Shown here: positions 59,091 through 64,000 of the stretch, one piece after another
How the letters are laid out: each line of letters begins with the position of its first letter
Position numbering within the stretch: position 1 is the first letter of the stretch
From: Saccharopolyspora soli
GTDB lineage: Bacteria > Actinomycetota > Actinomycetes > Mycobacteriales > Pseudonocardiaceae
Direction: 5' to 3'
DNA length: 64,000 bases
Assembly: GCF_022678645.1 (NCBI RefSeq)
Contig: NZ_JALBWV010000042.1
Coordinates: forward strand, 1-64,000
Notes under the pieces: generated by a model
What the model was told of the DNA's origin: nothing
Database searches by the model: none
What the model saw: the letters and a program-made list of their open reading frames with translations, nothing else
Program-made: the position numbers and the translations under genes

Positions 59091-59513
59091 TCAGCCCAAC
59101 CGTTGCAGGGCGTCCCAGCCGAAGGACTGTCCGCCGTGCCGCTGCGCGAGCCCGGCCATCCGGGAACCCTCCTGTGAGCAATGCAACGCGTCGAGCCGTT
59201 GGACACGCAGCGCTACCAGCGCCGTCAGGTCCGGCGCAGCGTGCTCCGCACCCCGTCCACCTGGGCGAAGTTCCCAACCGTCGGCGGCCAGAACGCTCCG
59301 AGCGGCCTCGATCGAGCGCTCCGGCAGTGCTAGGTGGTGGCGCAGCACCGCAGGCATTTCTGGTTGCCAGAGCTCGGCGCGGGCCATTGCCGCGGACGCC
59401 GCCTCGGTCTCGTCGAAGGCCGTCACGACGACCCCCAGTTCGGCGTCATCGACGCTGATCGCAGGCTTGCCGCGGGCTCGGCGGGCGGCCCAGCGCGGCC
59501 GGATGCCTTTCAC
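59091..59513 (-). CDS. Conserved hypothetical protein divergent from ctaE
   Basis: GTG 59513, nine bases after GGAGG, gives 140 residues. The protein begins MKGIRPRWAARRARGKPAISVDDAELGVVVTAFDETEAASAAMARAE, has no membrane segment and ends HGGQSFGWDALQRLG. I do not recognise a characterised family. It is divergent from ctaE with 95 bases between the start codons and is followed by the pseudo-receiver gene on the same strand. Confidence 0.75.
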   Translation of the reverse strand: MKGIRPRWAARRARGKPAISVDDAELGVVVTAFDETEAASAAMARAELWQPEMPAVLRHHLALPERSIEAARSVLAADGWELRPGGRGAEHAAPDLTALVALRVQRLDALHCSQEGSRMAGLAQRHGGQSFGWDALQRLG

Positions 59514-59608
59514 GGTGCGTCACCTCCAGGTTGCGATCCGATCACCCCTGTGGCAAACGTCCGGACCCGAAGGCGCGAGCGGAAAACGTGCAAGACATAA
59601 TGCGTCGC

Positions 59609-60211
59609 GTGACAACGGCAGCGCCCTCAATCAGTCAACGCGTGCATTCGCTGAACCGGCCGAACATGGTCAGCGTGGGCACCATCGTTTGGTTGGCCAG
59701 CGAGCTGATGTTCTTCGCTGGGCTCTTCGCCATGTTCTTCACGGTGAAGGCGCAGAACGAGGGCGAGTGGCCACCACCGCCCACTCACTTGAACCTCCCG
59801 TACGCCCTCCCGTTCACGATCGTCCTGGTGGCGTCCTCGTTCACCTGCCAGTGGGGCGTGTTCGCGGCGGAGCGCGGTGACGTCTTCGGCCTCCGACGGT
59901 GGTACGTCGTCACGCTGATCATGGGCGCGATCTTCGTGCTCGGGCAGGCCGGCGAGTACTTCCAGTTGATCACCGAGCACGCGACCACGATCGCGTCGTC
60001 GGCCTACGGAACCGTCTTCTACATGACGACCGGTTTCCACGGGCTGCACGTCATCGGCGGGCTGATCGCGTTCGTCTTCCTGATCATCCGGACGAAGCTC
60101 AGCAAGTTCACGCCCGCCCAGGCCATCGCCGCGATCGTGGTGTCGTACTACTGGCACTTCGTGGACATCGTGTGGATCGGCCTGTTCGCCGTGATCTACC
60201 TCGTCCCCTGA
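59609..60211 (+). CDS. ctaE: Cytochrome c oxidase subunit III
   Basis: GTG 59609 lies seven bases after a CATAAT -10 motif and has no Shine-Dalgarno, so it is likely leaderless; an ATG nine bases earlier is less fitting. The 200-residue protein matches mycobacterial CtaE: HSLNRPNMVSVGTIVWLASELMFFAGLFAMFF, FYMTTGFHGLHVIGG and SYYWHFVDIVWIGLFAVIYL. It heads the ctaE-qcrC-qcrA-qcrB operon. Confidence 0.95.
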   Translation: MTTAAPSISQRVHSLNRPNMVSVGTIVWLASELMFFAGLFAMFFTVKAQNEGEWPPPPTHLNLPYALPFTIVLVASSFTCQWGVFAAERGDVFGLRRWYVVTLIMGAIFVLGQAGEYFQLITEHATTIASSAYGTVFYMTTGFHGLHVIGGLIAFVFLIIRTKLSKFTPAQAIAAIVVSYYWHFVDIVWIGLFAVIYLVP

Positions 60212-60275
60212 TCGGCTTCTGCGAACGAGGTCGAAACCGAACCCCCCGAACCGGACAGCAAGGGTTGCCGCACTC

Positions 60276-61082
60276 ATGACCACCACAAAGAAACGGAACC
60301 GCGCGGGCTCGAAGCTCAAGCGACGGATTTCCGGTGTACTGGCGCTGGGCATCGCGCTGGTGGGTGCCGGTGGGCTGTACACCGTCGTGACTCCCGAGCC
60401 GCAGACCGCGCAAGCCGCCGCGGACCCGGCTCTGGTGAGACAGGGCGAGCAGCTCTACAACAACGCCTGCATCACCTGCCACGGCGCGAACCTGCAGGGC
60501 GTCCAGGACCGCGGGCCCAGCCTGGTCGGCGTCGGCGAGGCAGCCGTGAACTTCCAGGTGTCCACCGGTCGGATGCCGATGGCCCGGCAGGAAGCGCAGG
60601 CGTTGCGCAAGCCGCCGAAGTTCAACCCGGAAGAGATCGACGCGCTGGCCGCCTTCGTGCAGACCTACGGCGGTGGACCGGAGACCCCGGCGCAAACCGG
60701 CGCGGCGCTGCAGGGGGCCGACCCGGCCCGCGGCGGTGAGCTCTACCGGCTCAACTGCGCGTCCTGCCACAACTTCACCGGACGCGGCATCGCGATGTCC
60801 TCGGGCAAGTTCGCGCCGAACATCCACGAGGCCACCGAGCAGCAGATCTACGAGGCGATGCTCACCGGCCCGCAGAACATGCCGAAGTTCTCGGACCGGC
60901 AGCTCACCCCGGAAGAGAAGAAGGACATCATCGCCTACGTCAAGTCCGTGACGAACGGGAACAACAACCCCGGCGGCAACGACCTCGGCGGCTACGGGCC
61001 TGGGCCGGAGACGGTGATCGCCTGGGTCGTCGGACTCGGCGCACTGATCGGCCTCACCCTGTGGATCGGAGCCAGGGCATGA
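60276..61082 (+). CDS. qcrC: Diheme cytochrome c subunit of the bc1 complex
   Basis: The 268-residue protein has an N-terminal membrane anchor (ISGVLALGIALVGAGGLYTVV), two c-type heme sites C65-I-T-C68-H69 and C161-A-S-C164-H165, and a C-terminal helix (TVIAWVVGLGALIGLTLWIGARA). Actinobacteria have this fused diheme protein in place of cytochrome c1 plus soluble cytochrome c. It passes electrons straight to CtaC. Its stop codon overlaps the qcrA start. Confidence 0.96.
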   Translation: MTTTKKRNRAGSKLKRRISGVLALGIALVGAGGLYTVVTPEPQTAQAAADPALVRQGEQLYNNACITCHGANLQGVQDRGPSLVGVGEAAVNFQVSTGRMPMARQEAQALRKPPKFNPEEIDALAAFVQTYGGGPETPAQTGAALQGADPARGGELYRLNCASCHNFTGRGIAMSSGKFAPNIHEATEQQIYEAMLTGPQNMPKFSDRQLTPEEKKDIIAYVKSVTNGNNNPGGNDLGGYGPGPETVIAWVVGLGALIGLTLWIGARA

Positions 61083-62206
61083 GTGAGCAGCAGAAGAAGG
61101 ATTACACCGAGGCCGAACTGGCCGAGATGAGCCGGGACGAGAAGGTCCGGCTGGGCCTGGCCCTCGACGACGTCGAACTCATCGAGTACCGGGACAACTG
61201 GCCCATCAAGGGCACCCGCGCGGAGCGGCGCGCGGAGCGGTCGGTCGCCGCCTGGTTCACGGTGGCCGGGCTGTCCGCGCTGGCGTTCATCGCGGTGTTC
61301 ATCTTCTGGCCGTGGGACTACCAGCCATCCACCGACCCGCAGGCGCACTTCATCTACTCGCTGTACAACCCGCTGATCGGATTCTTCTTCGGTCTGGCGA
61401 TCCTGGCCGTCGGCATCGGCGTGGTGCAGTACCAGAAGAAGTTCATCCCGCACGAGGTCGCGATCCAGCAGCGGCACGACGGGCACTCCTCCAGCGAGGT
61501 CGACCGGCAGACCACCGCCGCGCTGCTCGCCGACGCGGGCACCCGCAGCGGCATCGCCCGCCGCTCGATGATCAAGCGCACCGCCGGGTTCGGGCTCGGC
61601 GCCTTCGGCATCGGCGCTGGCGTGTTCGCCCTCGGCGGCATGATCCGCAACCCGTGGTCGGAGCAGGGGCAGGCGTCCCTGCTGCACACGGGGTGGCTGT
61701 CGGAGAACGGCGAGAAGACCTACCTGCGCCGGGACACCGGCAACCCGCACGACGTCTCGCTGCTGCGCCCGGAAGACATCGACGCGGGCGGTTTCGAGAC
61801 CGTCTTCCCGTTCCGCGAGTCGATGCGGGAAAGCGAGGAGGAGCTGATCTCCTCGATGCGCAAGGGCGACGCGCCGGTCATGCTGATCCGGCTGCGCCCC
61901 GGCAGCAAGCCGATCAAGCGCAAGGGGCAGGAGAACTTCAACTACGGCGACTACTACGCCTACTCGAAGATCTGCACCCACCTGGGCTGCCCGACATCGC
62001 TGTTCGAGCAGCAGACCGGCCGGTTGCTCTGCCCGTGCCACCAGTCTCAGTTCGACGTGGTCAACACCTATGCCAAGCCGGTGTTCGGCCCGGCCACGCG
62101 CGCCCTGCCCCAACTGCCGATCACGGTGGACGAGGACGGCTACTTCGTGGCGAAAGGCGACTTCATCGAGCCCGTCGGTCCGGCGTACTGGGAGCGTAAG
62201 TCATGA
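61079..62206 (+). CDS. qcrA: Rieske iron-sulfur subunit of the bc1 complex
   Basis: The ATG at 61079 overlaps the qcrC stop as ATGA; length is 375 residues. The N-terminal half has actinobacterial-type helices (AAWFTVAGLSALAFIAVFIF, LIGFFFGLAILAVGIGVVQY) and a third after RRSMIKRTAGFGLGAFGIGAG, a twin-arginine-like internal export motif. The Rieske cluster ligands are C299-T-H301-L-G-C304 and C318-P-C320-H321. It carries electrons from quinol to QcrC. Confidence 0.96.
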   Translation: MSEQQKKDYTEAELAEMSRDEKVRLGLALDDVELIEYRDNWPIKGTRAERRAERSVAAWFTVAGLSALAFIAVFIFWPWDYQPSTDPQAHFIYSLYNPLIGFFFGLAILAVGIGVVQYQKKFIPHEVAIQQRHDGHSSSEVDRQTTAALLADAGTRSGIARRSMIKRTAGFGLGAFGIGAGVFALGGMIRNPWSEQGQASLLHTGWLSENGEKTYLRRDTGNPHDVSLLRPEDIDAGGFETVFPFRESMRESEEELISSMRKGDAPVMLIRLRPGSKPIKRKGQENFNYGDYYAYSKICTHLGCPTSLFEQQTGRLLCPCHQSQFDVVNTYAKPVFGPATRALPQLPITVDEDGYFVAKGDFIEPVGPAYWERKS

Positions 62207-63855
62207 GTTCGATCACCACGCCCACGAAGGGGGAAAGCGCCCTGTACCGCAAGGCCGCGAACGCGGCCGACGAGCTCGACTCGCGGTACCGGCTGGCCCC
62301 CGGCTTGCGGCGGCAGCTGAACAAGGTCTTCCCGACGCACTGGTCGTTCCTGCTCGGCGAGATCGCGCTCTACACGTTCATCCTGCTGCTGATCACCGGC
62401 ACCTACCTGGCGTTCTTCTTCGACCCCTCGATGCAGGAGGTCGAGTACCAGGGGGTGTTCACCAACCTGCGCGGCGTGGAGATGTCGCGGGCGTTCGAGA
62501 GCGCGCTGAACATCTCCTTCGAGGTCCGCGGCGGTTTGTTCGCCCGCCAGCTGCACCACTGGGCGGCGCTGCTGTTCATGGCGTCGATGGTGACGCACAT
62601 GTTCCGGATCTTCTTCACCGGTGCGTTCCGGCGCCCGCGTGAGACGAACTGGATGATCGGCATCGGTCTGTTCGTGCTGGGCATGTTCGAGGGCTTCACC
62701 GGCTACTCGCTGCCCGACGACCTGCTTTCCGGCACCGGTGTCCGGATCGCCTCCGGCATCGTGATGTCCATCCCGGTGGTGGGCAACTGGATCCACTGGA
62801 TCCTGTTCGGTTCGGAGTTCCCCGGCACCGACCTGATCCCGCGGTTCTACCTGTTCCACGTGTTCCTGCTGCCCGGCCTGATCCTGGGCTTGGTGGCGGT
62901 GCACCTGGCGCTGGTCTGGTACCAGAAGCACACCCAGTTCCCGGGCGTGCGCCGGACCGAGGGCAACGTGGTCGGCGTCCGGATCATGCCGGTGTTCGCG
63001 GTCAAGGCGGGCGGCTTCTTCGCGATGGTGGTCGGGGTCTGCGCGATCCTCGCCGGGGTCTTCCAGATCAACCCGATCTGGAACCTCGGGCCGTACGTGG
63101 CCTCGCAGATCTCCGCTGCCTCGCAGCCGGACTGGTACATGATCTGGACGGACGGTTCCAGCCGGTTGTGGCCCGCCTGGGAGCTCTACCTCGGGCCGTT
63201 CACCATCCCGGCGGTGTTCTTCCCGACGGTGCTGTTCATGGGCGCGATCTTCACCGCGGCGGCGCTGTACCCGATGATCGAGCGGAAGCTGAGCAAGGAC
63301 AACGCGCACCACAACCTGTTGCAGCGGCCGCGCGACGTGCCGGTGCGGACGTCGTTGGGCGTGATGGCGCTGGCGTTCTTCGCGGTGCTGATGATCTCGG
63401 GCACCAACGACATCATCGCGTTCGAGTTCAACATCTCGCTGAACGCGATGACCTGGGCGGGCCGGATCGGCCTGCTGGTGCTGCCGCCGATCGCCTACTA
63501 CATCACCTACCGGGTCTGCCTGGGCTTGCAGCGCAGCGACCGGGAGGTGCTGGAGCACGGTGTGGAGACCGGCATCATCAAGCGCTTGCCGCACGGTGAG
63601 TTCATCGAGGTCCACCAGCCGTTGGGGCCGGTGGACGAGCACGGCCACCCGGAGCCGCTGCCCTACCAGGGCGCTCCGGTGCCGAAGAAGATGAACAAGC
63701 TCGGCGCGGCCGGTCACCCGGTGGCGGGCAGCCTGCTGAAGCCGGACCCGATCGAGGAGACGCACGCGTTGGAGCGGGCTCGGCAGGACGACGAGATCCG
63801 CGAGCTGACCGAGCGCGAGCTGACCGCGGGCAAGCCCCAGCAGCCCACCGAGTGA
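62203..63855 (+). CDS. qcrB: Cytochrome b subunit of the bc1 complex
   Basis: The ATG overlaps the qcrA stop codon. The 550-residue protein has the heme-b histidines in RQLHHWAALLFMASMVTHMFRIFF and FYLFHVFLLPGLILGLVAVHLALVW. GYSLPDDLLSGTGVRI and the PDWYMIWTDG quinol-site region (the actinobacterial form of PEWY) are clear. The C-terminal extension of about 120 residues is typical of the actinobacterial supercomplex. This is the target of Q203-type inhibitors in mycobacteria. Confidence 0.96.
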   Translation: MSSITTPTKGESALYRKAANAADELDSRYRLAPGLRRQLNKVFPTHWSFLLGEIALYTFILLLITGTYLAFFFDPSMQEVEYQGVFTNLRGVEMSRAFESALNISFEVRGGLFARQLHHWAALLFMASMVTHMFRIFFTGAFRRPRETNWMIGIGLFVLGMFEGFTGYSLPDDLLSGTGVRIASGIVMSIPVVGNWIHWILFGSEFPGTDLIPRFYLFHVFLLPGLILGLVAVHLALVWYQKHTQFPGVRRTEGNVVGVRIMPVFAVKAGGFFAMVVGVCAILAGVFQINPIWNLGPYVASQISAASQPDWYMIWTDGSSRLWPAWELYLGPFTIPAVFFPTVLFMGAIFTAAALYPMIERKLSKDNAHHNLLQRPRDVPVRTSLGVMALAFFAVLMISGTNDIIAFEFNISLNAMTWAGRIGLLVLPPIAYYITYRVCLGLQRSDREVLEHGVETGIIKRLPHGEFIEVHQPLGPVDEHGHPEPLPYQGAPVPKKMNKLGAAGHPVAGSLLKPDPIEETHALERARQDDEIRELTERELTAGKPQQPTE

Positions 63856-63865
63856 GCAGCTGACC

Positions 63866-63895
63866 GAGGCCCGGTACCCGAGGGTGCCGGGCCTC
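63866..63895 (+). terminator. Terminator of the ctaE-qcrCAB operon
   Basis: GAGGCCCGGTACC at 63866-63878 pairs with GGTGCCGGGCCTC at 63883-63895, with one G-T pair. It begins ten bases after the qcrB stop codon. Confidence 0.85.
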
Positions 63896-63948
63896 GTTGC
63901 CTCTCAGCAGAATCGCGCCCCCTGCGCGGCGCGACTAGCGTGGTGGGC

Positions 63949-64000
63949 GTGACATCGATCAAGGATCCGGAAGTCCGCGCCTTCCTCGAAGCCGGAACCC
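63949..64000 (+). CDS. Start of a probable PPOX-class (F420/FMN-dependent) protein, truncated by the window
   Basis: GTG 63949 opens a frame MTSIKDPEVRAFLEAGT that runs off the end. A TAGCGT -10 motif ends seven bases before it and no Shine-Dalgarno is present, so a leaderless mRNA is likely. The opening D-P-x-V-R-A-F-L-E-x-G-T resembles the N-terminus of split-barrel PPOX-class F420-dependent enzymes. Seventeen residues are too few for certainty. Confidence 0.5.
   Translation, partial: MTSIKDPEVRAFLEAGT

Overview
The window is GC-rich actinobacterial DNA. Its gene content is actinobacterial: a GlnR-type box array in front of glnA1, an adenylyltransferase glnE, an F420-type (luciferase-like) oxidoreductase, DUF4191 and DUF3043 proteins, and the split cytochrome bc1-aa3 genes ctaC-ctaF / ctaE-qcrC-qcrA-qcrB. 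Gene order follows the Mycobacterium tuberculosis block glnE-glnA1-lipA-lipB-dlaT-pepB-ilvE-cobS-cobT-...-asnB-ctaC-...-qcr-ctaE-trpD (Rv2221c to Rv2192c) with many insertions. Codon usage, the NB-ARC/TPR regulators and the intergenic hairpin repeats suggest Pseudonocardiaceae, perhaps Saccharopolyspora; the genus is inference.

Layout. 1-116: 3' end of a 5S rRNA gene and its terminator. 0.5-10.2 kb: glutamine amidotransferase, glnE, GNAT, SMP-30 protein, glnA1, RDD and DUF4191 membrane proteins, lipA. 10.3-15.4 kb: a small accessory set of regulators (XRE/MmyB, TetR, ArsR), VOC, luciferase-like and beta-lactamase-like proteins. 15.5-25.6 kb: lipB, an SDR39U1-type epimerase, sucB (E2), lpdA (E3), OsmC, pepA, an APC permease, DUF402. 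25.8-29.4 kb: ilvE, then the cobalamin nucleotide-loop genes cobU-cobT-cobS (transcribed in that order on the minus strand).

29.4-37.1 kb is the most unusual part, an accessory island. It holds an NLR-like NB-ARC/TPR protein with an N-terminal RHIM/amyloid-like motif, a nucleotide-sugar dehydrogenase coupled to an orphan ORF, an AfsR-type SARP regulator preceded by three heptamers at exact 11-bp spacing, and a 38-residue signal-peptide-like ORF lying between a 28-bp palindrome and a 26-bp-arm terminator. Base composition falls to about 50% GC in the TPR part of the SARP gene.

37.1-38.7 kb returns to conserved genes (DUF3043, ErpA-type Fe-S carrier, S4-domain protein). 38.8-53.1 kb is a carbohydrate-oriented accessory region: secreted alpha-amylase, secreted beta-propeller, secreted sialidase, a maltose-type ABC transporter with LacI repressor and alpha-glucosidase, plus a BBE-type oxidase, a methyltransferase and mmuM. 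53.2-64 kb is core metabolism and respiration: asnB, ctaC-ctaF, trpD, a degenerate receiver protein, ctaE-qcrC-qcrA-qcrB, and the first codons of a probable F420/PPOX-type protein.

How parts work together. GlnE modifies GlnA1 at a visible Tyr in a DLYELPPEE context. LipB and LipA make the lipoyl groups carried by the two lipoyl domains of SucB, which LpdA re-oxidises. Cta and Qcr products form the bc1-aa3 respiratory supercomplex. Extracellular amylase, the ABC importer and the cytosolic alpha-glucosidase form one maltodextrin route, probably under the adjacent LacI protein. Two families of dispersed hairpins and one short non-hairpin repeat mark gene ends.
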